A stretch of 64,000 nucleotides of DNA from Pseudomonadota bacterium (GCA_018240565.1 JAFEFO010000003.1:1-64000), one strand, 5' to 3'; positions 29,689 to 40,565 are shown, numbered from the stretch's first letter. Notes: generated by a model from the letters alone, not told the origin. A program made the numbers and translations.

Positions 29689-30875
29689 ACCGCCTTCGGC
29701 AACCGGCTGCGCAGGCTTTCCGCATCGTGGTGACCGCGTTCGGCTATCAGTTCGCGCGCGGCGTCGACCTGACCCCAGACGTTCCACAAGAGCACCCCGC
29801 GCACACGCCCGCCGTCGAGGTAGTAGACCACGCCTTCGCGGAACGGCGTGGTCCAGTGTTCGACCACGTCGAGGCGATCATCGAGTTGACCAACGGCCTC
29901 GTAGCCGAGATCGAACAGGTCGGAATAGAAAAACGGCAGCGTGGTGTAGGCCTCGTCCGCGCCGGCCATGACGCGGCCGGCGTGATGGCCCATGCTGATC
30001 GCGGCGTTTTCGTGCTCCACGCGCAGGCGTGTATCCAACGCGGCATTGTGGAAATTGGCCACATCGCCGGCGGCGAAGATATCTGGATCCGATGTGCGCA
30101 AGCGATCGTCAACCACGATGCCGTTGTCGATCTTCAAGCCCGACAGCTGGGCGAGTTCGGTGTTTGGCGTAACGCCCAAGCCGGCCACCACGGCATCGAC
30201 ACGTAGTGAGGTTCCATCCGACAATTCAAGATCGACGCCACTTGCATCGGCCTTGCCGCTGTCCACCTTTTCGCCGGTACGTAATTCGACGCCACGCTCG
30301 CGGTAATAGCCGTTGAGAAAATCGCTCAAGCGTTCCGGATAACGTCCCGCGCCAATGGCCTCGCCGGGAAAAATCATCGTCACCTTGCAGCCAGTGTCTG
30401 CCAGCGACGCCGCCAATTCGCTGCCGATGAAGCCACCGCCGATCACGGCGATATGCGCGTCCTGCGTGGCGAATTTGCGCAGTGCGAGGTAATCGTCCAG
30501 CGTGCGGAAATTGATCGCGCGCTCACCCGCAAACGGCAGCTTGCGTGGCGCAGCGCCGGTCGCGAGCAGCAGTTTGCGATAGCGATATTCGTCGCCATGG
30601 TCGTCGCGTGCCACATGCGCGGCGCGATCCAGCGCGACGATACGGCGACCCAGATGCAGCTTGGCAGCGGATTTGTCCGTGCCGAGGTCGATGGACGCGA
30701 CTTGCTTGTCCTTCCACAACGCTTTCGAGAGTGGCGGACGCTCGTACGGCGCGCGCGCCTCGTCGCCGACGAGCCCGATGCGCGCATTTGCATCGGCCTC
30801 CCGAATCGCCTTGGCCGCGGCATCGGCGGTCATGCCGCCGCCGATGATCAGATGATCGAACGTGTGTTGCATCAC
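29685..30875 (-). CDS. FAD-dependent NAD(P)H:ferredoxin-type reductase
   Basis: 396 residues of the pyridine-nucleotide disulfide reductase fold. An FAD-binding start (FDHLIIGGGMTADAAAKAI) leads to the ferredoxin-reductase-like YERPPLSKALW, a second Rossmann motif (HIAVIGGGFIGSELAASLAD) for NAD(P)H, and the FAD-contacting TSDPDIFAAGDVANF. A C-terminal domain resembling AIF/rubredoxin reductases follows. There is no redox CxxC, so it probably passes electrons to a ferredoxin, rubredoxin or oxygenase. No such partner is adjacent; ohr lies 15 bp upstream on the same strand. Confidence 0.87.
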   Translation of the reverse strand: MMQHTFDHLIIGGGMTADAAAKAIREADANARIGLVGDEARAPYERPPLSKALWKDKQVASIDLGTDKSAAKLHLGRRIVALDRAAHVARDDHGDEYRYRKLLLATGAAPRKLPFAGERAINFRTLDDYLALRKFATQDAHIAVIGGGFIGSELAASLADTGCKVTMIFPGEAIGAGRYPERLSDFLNGYYRERGVELRTGEKVDSGKADASGVDLELSDGTSLRVDAVVAGLGVTPNTELAQLSGLKIDNGIVVDDRLRTSDPDIFAAGDVANFHNAALDTRLRVEHENAAISMGHHAGRVMAGADEAYTTLPFFYSDLFDLGYEAVGQLDDRLDVVEHWTTPFREGVVYYLDGGRVRGVLLWNVWGQVDAARELIAERGHHDAESLRSRLPKAV

Positions 30876-30890
30876 CGGGCTCCGTGCGGG

Positions 30891-31313
30891 TCAGACCAAT
30901 TTCAACGTTACCTCGACGTTGCCACGCGTGGCGTTGGAATACGGACACACGATGTGCGCCGCATCGACGAGCGCCTTGGCTGCAGCGCGATCCATGCCCG
31001 GCAGGGAAATCTTCAGCTCCACCTGGATGCCGAAACCGTTCGGGATCGGACCAATGCCGACAAGGCCGGTAATGGAAGGTTCCGCGGGTATCGCGATCTT
31101 GTCGCGGCCGGCGACAAATTTCATCGCGCCGAGAAAGCAGGCCGAATAGCCGCAGGCGAACAACTGTTCCGGATTGACGCCCTCGCCCTTGCCACCCATT
31201 TCGACCGGCGGATTGAGTTTCAGATCCAGCTTGCCGTCGGGTGTCTTCGCGCGGCCGTCACGCCCGCCGGTGGCGGTGGCTTGCGCGGTGTAGACGACTT
31301 TTTCGAGTTTCAT
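30891..31313 (-). CDS. ohr: Organic hydroperoxide resistance protein Ohr
   Basis: Thiol peroxidase of the OsmC/Ohr family that reduces organic and fatty-acid hydroperoxides. 140 residues, with the reactive Cys59 in FACGYSACFLGAMKF and the resolving Cys123 in HIVCPYSNATRGN. An extra Cys (Cys54) near the active site is less usual. No OhrR-like regulator lies nearby. It precedes the FAD-dependent reductase gene on the same strand. Confidence 0.94.
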   Translation of the reverse strand: MKLEKVVYTAQATATGGRDGRAKTPDGKLDLKLNPPVEMGGKGEGVNPEQLFACGYSACFLGAMKFVAGRDKIAIPAEPSITGLVGIGPIPNGFGIQVELKISLPGMDRAAAKALVDAAHIVCPYSNATRGNVEVTLKLV

Positions 31314-31405
31314 GGCGTTCTCCTTGACGTTGAGTACGCCAAAGTATGCGCCAATCGAGTCGGGAATTCAGGTCGCGTGTAATTGCACTGCCGCCAGGCC
31401 GGAAC

Positions 31406-32794
31406 TCATGGCAGTTCGAATCCGTCGTAGAAAATCCGGTCGTTGGCAGGCTGATATTCGAATGCGCCAATGTCCGTCGCTCTCCCTGCTCGTCGCTCGA
31501 ACAAGGCGCCGCGTTGATCGGAGGACAAGCCGTCGGTCGATATGGGTCCGGCGTCAATGGCGCAGCCGTTTGTCGCCGGAACCAGGGCCATGGTCTGTGT
31601 CGGTCCGCCATTGTTGCCCAACGCACTCGGTGCGCCACAAGCCAATGCCATCAATTTGCTGTGCGCGTTGCCGGCAATCGTGATGTTGCCGCCAATGTGC
31701 TCGATGGAGTTGTAGTCGCCGCCGAATCGGGTACCAGCATTCTTCGCGTCGACACCGTTGCCGGGCGAATTGCCAGTCATCAATGTCGCGATCGATTGAG
31801 CATACTTTGAAGTTGAGCCGGTATTCCCGGTGAGCAGCACGCCGCCGCCAGGGCGGCCGCTGCGCGTGGTATTGCCGGAAAGCGTGCAGAAATTCGTGTT
31901 GACGATAGGTGCGTCGACGCCTCCACCTCCGTTGTAAGCGTAGTTCCCGCTGATCGTACTGTTGGTCAACACGGCCCCGATCGTCGAGTAAATGCCTCCG
32001 CCATAGCCATAACCGGATCCATCATGGCTTTTCGTCGTTAGATTGCTGTTGATCGAAGAAGCGGTCACGTAGACTGGCGCACCTTTGGCATAGATTCCAC
32101 CGCCGATGTCCGCGACGTTGCCTGCACCCGCCGCTCCGATCGTGGTGTTCTCCACCAGTACGGTCGCATCGTACGCAGCAATGCCGCCTCCCACGCTTGC
32201 CTTGCTTGCATTGCCGACCGCGGAATTACCGGTGACGGCGGAATTGACCAAGGCAAGCGTGATGGGATTGTTCGTGTTCGGAGATACGGCCAGGATGCCG
32301 CCGCCAGCGCCACCGGATGCCGAAGCGTCGCTGATGCCACCCGTTATCGTGACACCTTGCAACGTCAGGCTCGCTTCGGTAGCGATAAGGCCAAAATGCG
32401 CTGCATTGGGATCGCGCCTGATCGTGGCGAGCGGCCGACCATTTCCGTCCATGGCGCCGACCATGGTCATCGGCTTGGACACCACCAACGCGACACCTGC
32501 GTACTTGCCACCGAGGCCATTCTGAAAATCGAATGTGTTGCTTCCGAGCAGCGCTGTGTCGTTGTCGCCGAAGGGTCCGGTGGTGACCGCACAGGCCGTA
32601 CCGGTTACCAAGCTGGCCTGATTGATCGACTTGACGGCATCGAGAATGGTGCAGTTGCTTGGGGATTCCACCAGGCTGCCACTGGTCACGGCGATCGTCG
32701 CGGCATGCGCCGAAATGGCAAAGCACATCGAGATGCCCGTGGCGATAGGCGCAAGGCGCGGCAAGACACGTGTCGAACGATTCCGCGAATTCAT
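31406..32794 (-). CDS. Secreted parallel beta-helix protein, choice-of-anchor Q type, with C-terminal GFE motif
   Basis: 462 residues. An N-terminal signal (RLAPIATGISMCFAISAHAA) leads to a right-handed beta-helix rich in GGGI.(A/S) repeats such as SASGGAGGGILAVSPNTNNP and ADIGGGIYAKGAPVYV. Near the C-terminus, ALGNNGGPTQTMAL...AIDAG...DQRGALFERR...DIGAFEY matches the choice-of-anchor Q domain. After that it ends RIFYDGFELP, sharing the F-x-x-G-F-E motif of other secreted proteins here. Likely exported or surface-located; no catalytic site is evident. Confidence 0.85.
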   Translation of the reverse strand: MNSRNRSTRVLPRLAPIATGISMCFAISAHAATIAVTSGSLVESPSNCTILDAVKSINQASLVTGTACAVTTGPFGDNDTALLGSNTFDFQNGLGGKYAGVALVVSKPMTMVGAMDGNGRPLATIRRDPNAAHFGLIATEASLTLQGVTITGGISDASASGGAGGGILAVSPNTNNPITLALVNSAVTGNSAVGNASKASVGGGIAAYDATVLVENTTIGAAGAGNVADIGGGIYAKGAPVYVTASSINSNLTTKSHDGSGYGYGGGIYSTIGAVLTNSTISGNYAYNGGGGVDAPIVNTNFCTLSGNTTRSGRPGGGVLLTGNTGSTSKYAQSIATLMTGNSPGNGVDAKNAGTRFGGDYNSIEHIGGNITIAGNAHSKLMALACGAPSALGNNGGPTQTMALVPATNGCAIDAGPISTDGLSSDQRGALFERRAGRATDIGAFEYQPANDRIFYDGFELP

Positions 32795-32856
32795 GGTTTG
32801 CCACCCCCTGCCCGCTTGCGGAGGCGCACCATTACTACCCCGCGTGTTATCGTTTC

Positions 32857-34482
<1,626 letters not shown>

Positions 34483-34485
34483 GCG

Positions 34486-34965
34486 TCAGGCGCAGGCCGG
34501 CAAAGCGCGAAGCGGCAACAGCGTGGCCCGCGAGTGCCCCTGCTCGGCCAGGTATTCGAGCCAGCGGTTGAGAAACGTCGCCATGCGCATGCGATGCTGG
34601 AACACGGTCTTGGCCGGCGCAAACGGGCCGAGCTCGCGCCACAGGCGTTGCCCGGGATGGCAATGCGTGACCTCGGCCACGTGCGCATCGCGGTACATGC
34701 GCAACCACGCCGCCGGCGACGGGCCGCCCGTGTGCGCATCGGTGATGCAATAGGTCAGGTGCAATTCGAGCGTGTAGCGATGCCGTTCGACGATCTCCAG
34801 ACGCACATCCAAGCCATCGTCCACTGCGGAAATGTAGCTGCCGGGCGCAAGCTCCTGCGGCGCGAACAAGCGCGCGAGCCGATGGTAGTTTTCCGCGTAC
34901 AGACCCATCAGGTACGCAAAGCGTCCAGGCAATGGATCGATTCCGATGGCGGCTACGGCTGACAT
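34486..34965 (-). CDS. DUF1249 domain protein
   Basis: 159 residues. GRFAYLMGLYAENYHRLARLF, EIVERHRYTLELHLTY, the Asp/His-rich DAHVAEVTHCHPGQR and KTVFQHRMRMATFLNRWLEYL match the DUF1249 family of gammaproteobacteria. The function is not established. It lies directly upstream of pgi with a 3-bp gap, whereas in enterobacteria the relative YqiB is near cpdA. Confidence 0.88.
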   Translation of the reverse strand: MSAVAAIGIDPLPGRFAYLMGLYAENYHRLARLFAPQELAPGSYISAVDDGLDVRLEIVERHRYTLELHLTYCITDAHTGGPSPAAWLRMYRDAHVAEVTHCHPGQRLWRELGPFAPAKTVFQHRMRMATFLNRWLEYLAEQGHSRATLLPLRALPACA

Positions 34966-35015
34966 GCGTCGATCATAACACCCGCATCAAAGCCAGCCGC
35001 CTCGCGCCGTGTCGA

Positions 35016-35375
35016 TCAATTGCGCGGACGCGGCGCGCTGGCGCCGGGCATCGGGCGCGGCGCGACATGCGTGCTGCCACCATGCCAACCGCCGTGTCCG
35101 CCGTGCCAATGCCCGCGGCCGCCATAGTAGTAGTTGCCGTAGAAACCGACGCCTACCCACGGCCACAGGCCGCCGTAGCAGCAACCCGGGCCGTAATAGC
35201 CGTCGTAGTAGCCGGGCGCGTAGTAATCGCCGACGTATGCATCGGCCGGCGCATAGTCCGCCGTGCCATCGTCATAGACCACGCCGGGGCGCGCATAGTA
35301 GCCCGGCGTGTAGACGCAGCCGCCCAAGGCGAGCAGCGCGCCAAGCGCAATCAACATTTGCATTCGACGTTTCAT
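35016..35375 (-). CDS. Gly/Tyr/His-rich outer-membrane-type lipoprotein
   Basis: 119 residues from ATG 35375, preceded by a strong GGAGG. The signal peptide ends in a lipobox (ALLALGGCVYTP, Cys20). The mature protein is dominated by Gly and Tyr (GYYDGYYGPGCCYGG), then a His-rich stretch (RGHWHGGHGGWHGG) and a Pro-rich end. Such low-complexity lipoproteins are usual in this order and may bind metal through the His run, but no function is known. Single gene with its own ribosome site. Confidence 0.75.
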   Translation of the reverse strand: MKRRMQMLIALGALLALGGCVYTPGYYARPGVVYDDGTADYAPADAYVGDYYAPGYYDGYYGPGCCYGGLWPWVGVGFYGNYYYGGRGHWHGGHGGWHGGSTHVAPRPMPGASAPRPRN

Positions 35376-35441
35376 GACCGTGCCTCCGTCATTCACCATC
35401 TCGAGGCTAGTCCCGCGCAGTTGAATCGGCGCTGAGCGGAT

Positions 35442-35999
35442 TCAGGCGGCAGTGCGCTCGATCCACGCGGCGAACGTGCGCATGAACTTGGCCAGGAACT
35501 CGCGCGTGCCTTCGTTGGCCAGCGCGCCGTGGGAATCGAGCAATTTGTCGGCACCGCTCAGGTAGGCCTCGGGCTGCTGCAGGACCGGCATGTCCAGGAA
35601 CACCAGCGATTGCCTCAAATGGTGGTTGGCGCCGAAACCACCGATCGCGCCCGGCGAGGCGCTGACGACGGCGGCGGGTTTGCCGCTCCAGATGCTCGAT
35701 CCGTACGGGCGCGAGCCGACGTCGATCGCATTCTTCAACGCACCGGGCACCGAACGGTTGAATTCGGGCGTGACGAACAGTACCGCCTGCGCACGGCGCA
35801 TGCGTTCGCGGAATGCTGTCCACGCCAGCGGTGGCGAGTCCGTGTCCAGATCCATGTTGTACAGGGGCAAATCACCGATCTCCACGATCTGCGGGCGCAG
35901 CGAATCCGGCGCGAGTCCGATCAGGATATTGGCGATCTTGCGGTTGATCGAATCGCGGCGCAGGCTGCCCACGATCACGGCAACGTCACGGCTAGGCAT
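35442..35999 (-). CDS. NADPH-dependent FMN reductase (ChrR/YieF-like)
   Basis: 185-residue flavodoxin-like protein. VIVGSLRRDSINRKIANIL is the FMN phosphate-binding start, and TPEFNRSVPGALKNAIDVGSRPY is the family signature for the isoalloxazine loop. Members reduce quinones, chromate or azo dyes with NAD(P)H, protecting against oxidative stress. The upstream neighbour, a rhomboid protease, is on the same strand, 28 bp away. Confidence 0.92.
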   Translation of the reverse strand: MPSRDVAVIVGSLRRDSINRKIANILIGLAPDSLRPQIVEIGDLPLYNMDLDTDSPPLAWTAFRERMRRAQAVLFVTPEFNRSVPGALKNAIDVGSRPYGSSIWSGKPAAVVSASPGAIGGFGANHHLRQSLVFLDMPVLQQPEAYLSGADKLLDSHGALANEGTREFLAKFMRTFAAWIERTAA

Positions 36000-36027
36000 G
36001 GCAGGTCTCCGTTTGCACAGGGATGAA

Positions 36028-36627
36028 TCAGTGTCCGGTCAGCTGGGAAAGGAATATGCCCAGCACGCGCGGCTCGAGGAGGATGGTGACGAGCACGCCG
36101 TAGGCCGCTCCCCACAAGTGGGCATTGTGGTTGATGTTGTCCACGCCTCGGCGTTCGAGCCAGAACTCGTAGGCGAGATACAGCACGGCGAACAGGATCG
36201 CCGGCATCGGGATCACGAACACCAGGATCTGCGCCCACGGCTGCAGCAGGATGAAGGCGAACAGCGTCGCCGACACTGCACCCGACGCGCCAAGGCTGCG
36301 ATAGCGCGAGTTGCCGCGATTGCGCAGGTAGGTCGGCAGGATCGACGCGACCAGTGCGCCCGCATAGAACAGGACGAAACCAAGCGGGCCGAGGATGGCG
36401 TCGTACAACTGCTCCATCACGCGGCCAAAAAAATACAGCGTGAACATGTTGAAGAACAGGTGCATCGGATCAGCATGCACCAGCCCATAACTGACCAGCC
36501 GGTAATACTCCTTGCCGCGAGAAATCGCCGGTGGCCACAGGATCAACTGATCGACCAGCCGGGTATTGCTGAAGCCCATGATCGAAACGATGCAGGTGAC
36601 GGCGATGATGATGAGGCTTGTGCTCAC
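36028..36627 (-). CDS. Rhomboid-family intramembrane serine protease
   Basis: 199 residues from GTG 36627 (AAGGA upstream; an ATG at 36675 adds 16 basic residues). About six membrane helices. The catalytic Ser115 lies in GASGAVSA, the catalytic His170 in NINHNAHLWGAAYG, and the HxxxN oxyanion motif is HLFFN (His56, Asn60). All active-site residues are present, so it should be active. Substrates are unknown. A relative of rhombosortases, but the proteins here with special C-termini lack the GlyGly-CTERM form those enzymes cut. Confidence 0.9.
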   Translation of the reverse strand: MSTSLIIIAVTCIVSIMGFSNTRLVDQLILWPPAISRGKEYYRLVSYGLVHADPMHLFFNMFTLYFFGRVMEQLYDAILGPLGFVLFYAGALVASILPTYLRNRGNSRYRSLGASGAVSATLFAFILLQPWAQILVFVIPMPAILFAVLYLAYEFWLERRGVDNINHNAHLWGAAYGVLVTILLEPRVLGIFLSQLTGH

Positions 36628-36769
36628 GCGGCGGATTCCTTGCGCTGGATCATGGCGGCGGCGCCATGGTAACACCGCCGCCGAGCCGGCCCTGGCCCGG
36701 TGCGACCTCGCGCGGCGCGCCGGTCATCGCTAGAATAGCCGCCTTTTCACGCATTGCGCAGGAACCCGT

Positions 36770-37486
36770 ATGGGCAGAGGTCCCAGCATCGAAGGTCGCA
36801 AGAACGCCGCAGACGCCAGCCGCGGCAAGCTCTTCACCAAGCTGATCCGCGAGATCACCATCGCCGCGCGCACCGGTGGCCCGGACCCGGCCGGCAATGC
36901 GCGACTGCGCGCGGGCATCGACAAGGCCAAGGCCGTGAGCATGCCCAACGACACCATCGAGCGCGCGCTCAAGCGCGCCAGCGGCGCCGACGCCGACAAG
37001 ATGGAGGAAATCCGCTACGAGGGCTACGGCCCGTCGGGCGTGGCGCTCATCATCGACTGCATGACCGACAACTCGCAGCGCACCGTCGCGGACGTGCGCA
37101 GCGCGCTGGCCAAGCATGGCGGCAATCTCGGCACGTCCGGTTCGGTGGCGTTCCAGTTCAAGCATGTCGGCGAGTTCGTCATCGACACCAGCAAACCTGG
37201 CAGCGAGGACAAACTGCTCGAAGTCGCGCTGGATGCCGGCGCCGACGATGTGCAGACCGACGCCGGCGAAAGCATCGTGCTCACCGCGCCGGAAAATTTC
37301 GAGAAGGTGAAGCAGGCGCTCGCCGCCGCCGGCCTGAATGCGTCCAAGGCCGATGTCATCTGGCGCCCGGACAATCGCACGCCGGTCAATGGCGACGTCG
37401 CGGAAACCCTGCGCGACCTGCTCGACAAGCTCGACGACCTGGATGACGTGCAGAACGTGTATCACAACGCCGAGTTGGCGATGTAG
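36770..37486 (+). CDS. yebC: YebC/PmpR-family translation or transcription regulator
   Basis: 238 residues starting MGRGPSIEGRKNAADASRGKLFTKLIREI, the hallmark of YebC/TACO1. The three-domain alpha/beta protein keeps RLRAGIDKAKAVSMPNDTIERAL and YEGYGPSGVALIIDCMTDN. Members act as DNA-binding regulators or help ribosomes through proline stretches. In many gammaproteobacteria ruvC follows; it is absent here and a secreted FG-GAP protein follows instead. Confidence 0.95.
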   Translation: MGRGPSIEGRKNAADASRGKLFTKLIREITIAARTGGPDPAGNARLRAGIDKAKAVSMPNDTIERALKRASGADADKMEEIRYEGYGPSGVALIIDCMTDNSQRTVADVRSALAKHGGNLGTSGSVAFQFKHVGEFVIDTSKPGSEDKLLEVALDAGADDVQTDAGESIVLTAPENFEKVKQALAAAGLNASKADVIWRPDNRTPVNGDVAETLRDLLDKLDDLDDVQNVYHNAELAM

Positions 37487-37589
37487 TTTCTCCGGTTGTC
37501 CTGAAAATAGATTTGGAACGTGCCGTATGGATCAGGGCGATCCAAATGAATTCGCTGCGGAATATGTTTCGCGACACGGGAAGGCAAAC

Positions 37590-38762
37590 ATGCGCTTACG
37601 TCTGTGGATTCTCGGGACTCTGGCAACAATTGGCATGCTTGTCGGGCCATCCATGTCAACTGCGGGGTCGCTTGCATACGTCCAAACGCTAACTGTACCG
37701 ATTGGCAAGACTCCTGCTGGAATTGGTACCGCCGATTTCAATGGCGACGGAAGACCCGACATTGCCGCAGCCAACGATTCTGACCCGACCGTCAACGTGC
37801 TTTTGGCGGCGCCAGGAGATGGGTTTTTGCCCGCAGTGCCCTATCTGAATGCATGTTGTGCGCGCATGCAGGCGCTCCCGCAATCTCTGGTTATCGCGGA
37901 CTTCAATGGCGACGGAATTCCCGACATCGCCGTTCCGAATCAATACGGCGGCCCGGTTTTTTATGTGTCCGTGCTCCTCGGCAAGCGCGATGGCACCTTC
38001 CAACCACAACTGCCGTTCGCAACGGGTATCTGCCCCGTATCGATTGCGTCTGGTGACTTCAACGGCGATGGCAAGATCGACCTGGTCACGGCAAATCTCG
38101 ACGGTCAAAGCATTTCAGTTCTGCTCGGCAATGGCGACGGCACTTTCGGCAACCACACTGACTACCCCATGGGCTCGGCGTCGACTGCGGTCGCCACAGG
38201 CGATTTCAATCGTGACGGGAAACTCGATATCCTGGTTGCCAATAGCGATTCGGGCGGAGTCTCGTTGCTGCTCGGCAAAGGCGACGGAACGTTTTCAGCA
38301 CCGGTGTTCTTTGCTACAGGGGGAAACCCACGTTCCATCGCCTTGGGCGACGTCAACGGAGACGGCAAGCTGGACGCCGTCGTTGCTTCGGGCGGTAACA
38401 CAGTATCCGTATTGCTCGGTCATGGAGACGGCACTTTTGCGCCAGTCGTGAACTATCCGACGGGTCCGCTCAGCCTGAGCCAAGGGTACGCCAACGCGGT
38501 TGCACTTGCGGATGTCGATCGCGATGGTCACTTGGACATCATTGTCGCCAACAAGTCGGGCAGTACCATCAGCATCATGCGCGGGCTCGAAAACGGTACT
38601 TTTGCCCTCCCCCTATCCATTCCGTCGGGTAGCGATCCTGCGGCGGTGGCGGTAGCCGATTTTGATGGCGACGGTCGGCCCGACATCGCCGTGCTCAACT
38701 ACCAACCCGGTACTGTGACGATACTCACCAACGATGTGTTGTTCAGCAACGGCTTTGAGTAG
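37590..38762 (+). CDS. Secreted FG-GAP/VCBS repeat protein with C-terminal GFE motif
   Basis: 390 residues from ATG 37590, preceded by GGGAAGG. A signal peptide (MRLRLWILGTLATIGMLVG...) leads to about seven FG-GAP/VCBS units, each with a Ca-binding DFNGDGRPDIA-type loop (residues about 50-370) and alternating VLLG.GDGTF strands. This predicts an integrin-like seven-bladed propeller outside the cell. It ends DVLFSNGFE, with no membrane anchor. Ligand unknown. A tandem hairpin follows the stop. Confidence 0.88.
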   Translation: MRLRLWILGTLATIGMLVGPSMSTAGSLAYVQTLTVPIGKTPAGIGTADFNGDGRPDIAAANDSDPTVNVLLAAPGDGFLPAVPYLNACCARMQALPQSLVIADFNGDGIPDIAVPNQYGGPVFYVSVLLGKRDGTFQPQLPFATGICPVSIASGDFNGDGKIDLVTANLDGQSISVLLGNGDGTFGNHTDYPMGSASTAVATGDFNRDGKLDILVANSDSGGVSLLLGKGDGTFSAPVFFATGGNPRSIALGDVNGDGKLDAVVASGGNTVSVLLGHGDGTFAPVVNYPTGPLSLSQGYANAVALADVDRDGHLDIIVANKSGSTISIMRGLENGTFALPLSIPSGSDPAAVAVADFDGDGRPDIAVLNYQPGTVTILTNDVLFSNGFE

Positions 38763-38795
38763 ACCGGATTGGAGCACAAGTTCAGCCGTCATTCG

Positions 38796-38836
38796 CCTCT
38801 CCCACTGGCGGGAGAAGGGAAACGCACGTTGCGTTT
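38796..38836 (+). terminator. Tandem hairpins after the FG-GAP gene
   Basis: CCTCTCCC...GGGAGAAGG (38796-38818) is followed by a perfect AAACGCA-CGT-TGCGTTT hairpin (38820-38836), then TTTCAATG. The first hairpin resembles half of the palindromic repeat found inside icmF. Probably a terminator region, though the T-run is short. Confidence 0.5.
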
Positions 38837-38893
38837 CAATGCAAATCATGAGAGTAGATGACGCAGGCAGCGAACCAAATAGCACAGATGCAT

Positions 38894-39160
38894 TTATCGC
38901 AGTTGGCTGTCCTTGCTGCCGCGGCGGTTGTAGCCGCTGGCTGCAGCTTGATCCTTGTCGCGCTCGCTCTGGCAGCTCACGCACAAGCGCACGCCGGGCA
39001 CCGCACGGCGGCGCGCCTCGGGAATCGGCGCGTCGCATTCCTCGCAACGCTTGCGGCTTGGACCCTTCGGCGCATTGGCGCGCGCACGTTTGATCGCGTC
39101 CTTGATGGTCGCGTCGATCTGATCCTGCACCGCGTTGTCGCCTGCCCAGCCGGTAGCCAT
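38894..39160 (-). CDS. DksA/TraR-type C4 zinc-finger protein
   Basis: 88 residues. The C-terminal zinc finger CEECDAPIPEARRRAVPGV...LCVSC is that of DksA/TraR proteins. The coiled-coil part is too short for full DksA, as in the YbiI subfamily. Such small members may bind RNA polymerase's secondary channel or act elsewhere; no role is proven. It stands alone, transcribed against its neighbours. Confidence 0.85.
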   Translation of the reverse strand: MATGWAGDNAVQDQIDATIKDAIKRARANAPKGPSRKRCEECDAPIPEARRRAVPGVRLCVSCQSERDKDQAAASGYNRRGSKDSQLR

Positions 39161-39248
39161 GTCGTGACTCTACCACCCGCATTGACACTTCACGAATGCC
39201 TCGCGGTGTGACACCCTCGCACGGGTGGCGAAGGATCGGGGAACACGC

Positions 39249-40046
39249 ATGGCGACACAGCGGCTGATCACACGATTGCGCGAACACGACTGGTTGGCGG
39301 CGGCCATCGAACTCGCGATCGTCGTCGTCGGCATCCTGATCGCATTGCAGGTCAGCAACTGGAACCAGGATCGCCTCGACAGCGCGCGCGCCGATCGCTA
39401 CTACGTGCGCCTTCACGCGGATCTGACATCCGATATCGCCGCGATCGACGATGCACGCGCATTCTGGTCGCGCGTGACGAAGTTCGGCGAAAGTGCAATG
39501 GCGTTCAGCGAACACCGCAAGCGCGTGGAGGACTCCAACTGGAAAACCCTGCTGGCGTTTTTCCAGGCCAGCCAGTTGTATCCGTTCGAGCTTGCCGATA
39601 CCACATTCGTCGAGATGCGTACCAGCGGCGCGCTGACCCTGGTTGCCGACGAAGGTTTGCGCAAACGCCTTGCCGACTATTACCGACTGAGCGGCAATGG
39701 CGTGCGCAGCGATATCCTGCGGCAAAACCCCGTCTATCGCATGCAGATCCGCGGGCTCACGCCGTGGACGGTACAGCAGTACATCTGGAACCACTGTTTT
39801 CGCCAGGGCGAAGGCGCGCAGCAAGTCCTGCTCGACTGCCCCGCTCCGATCAGCGAGCAGGAGTCCGCGGCGATCCTGGACAGCTATCAACACGATCCGT
39901 CGTTGCTGCCAAATCTGCGCACCTGGATGTCCATGATCCAGGTCGCCGACATCATCGTCACCGGCATCCGCAGCGATACGCGCAAACTCATTGCGGATGT
40001 GGATGCGGCGCGGGGCATGCGTGTGACCGCCGCCGCGATGCCGTAG
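39249..40046 (+). CDS. DUF6090-type single-pass membrane protein
   Basis: 265 residues from ATG 39249, preceded by GGGGAA. A short cytoplasmic start (MATQRLITRLREHDWLA) leads to one membrane helix (AIELAIVVVGILIALQVSNW), followed by NQDRLDSARADRYYVRLHADL. The remainder is a helical extracytoplasmic domain of about 210 residues. The ELxIVVVGILIALQVxNWNxxR signature is typical of this recurrent family, whose function is unknown. Single gene. Confidence 0.8.
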   Translation: MATQRLITRLREHDWLAAAIELAIVVVGILIALQVSNWNQDRLDSARADRYYVRLHADLTSDIAAIDDARAFWSRVTKFGESAMAFSEHRKRVEDSNWKTLLAFFQASQLYPFELADTTFVEMRTSGALTLVADEGLRKRLADYYRLSGNGVRSDILRQNPVYRMQIRGLTPWTVQQYIWNHCFRQGEGAQQVLLDCPAPISEQESAAILDSYQHDPSLLPNLRTWMSMIQVADIIVTGIRSDTRKLIADVDAARGMRVTAAAMP

Positions 40047-40065
40047 GAACCGCCTGCGCCATCGG

Positions 40066-40134
40066 CTACTGCGCAAGCACGAAATTGTGCGCCGCGCACA
40101 GCGCCGCCTGCGCGACCTTGCGCTGGCGCCATCG
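40066..40134 (-). pseudogene. Decayed 3' end of an M14-peptidase-like gene
   Basis: Read on the minus strand, the bases before a TAG (40066-40068) encode AQAALCAAHNFVLAQ. The end of the intact M14 peptidase at 45564 reads AQAAAVCAALDFVLAR. The DNA (about 55 bp) is also clearly similar by eye. An in-frame TGA lies about 22 codons upstream, so only this tail remains. It probably derives from a lost tandem or paralogous copy. Confidence 0.5.
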
Positions 40135-40565
40135 TCATTTGTGTTTTTCGGCATCTTCCCAAGCCATGCATTGCGTGCCGATGGGATCAAAACGCGGCGT
40201 CGTCACAACACGTTTCCACCCCATGAATCGAAGGCGCACTCTGCCCCCTTGCCACACGCACCGGCCAGTGCGCTCATCGACACGCAGGCATTTTGCCGAG
40301 GCGGGAAAATTTTTGTACAGAATGCACGAACACCAGCCGCATAAGGTTTTTATATCAATGCGTGAGCAAATGTAAAAATCGAAACGTGCGGATTGACTTC
40401 AGTCGTTCGGCTGATAGCCTCCGGGACTTCGGCAGGGTTTGGATATCGGCCTGCCGTCCTGGGGACAACTGCACGATCGTCGTGCACGGATGGGGAAATC
40501 CGTTGCGCACCGGCGGCGGCACACTGCCCCATGAGATATCCGCCATTCTGGGGAGTGAGTCCTTC
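40135..40565. other. Intergenic region upstream of the large secreted protein
   Basis: About 430 bp without a supported gene; frames across it lack coding character and ribosome sites. An AT-richer patch at about 40300-40380 (with TATATC and runs of T) is a plausible promoter area for the gene starting at 40566. No clear repeat was found. Confidence 0.4.

Noticed and set aside
36028..36627. Rhomboid protease as the processing enzyme of the GFE-tail proteins
   Set aside because: Rhombosortases act on a GlyGly motif followed by a membrane helix. The GFE tails have no helix, so nothing but co-presence supports a link.
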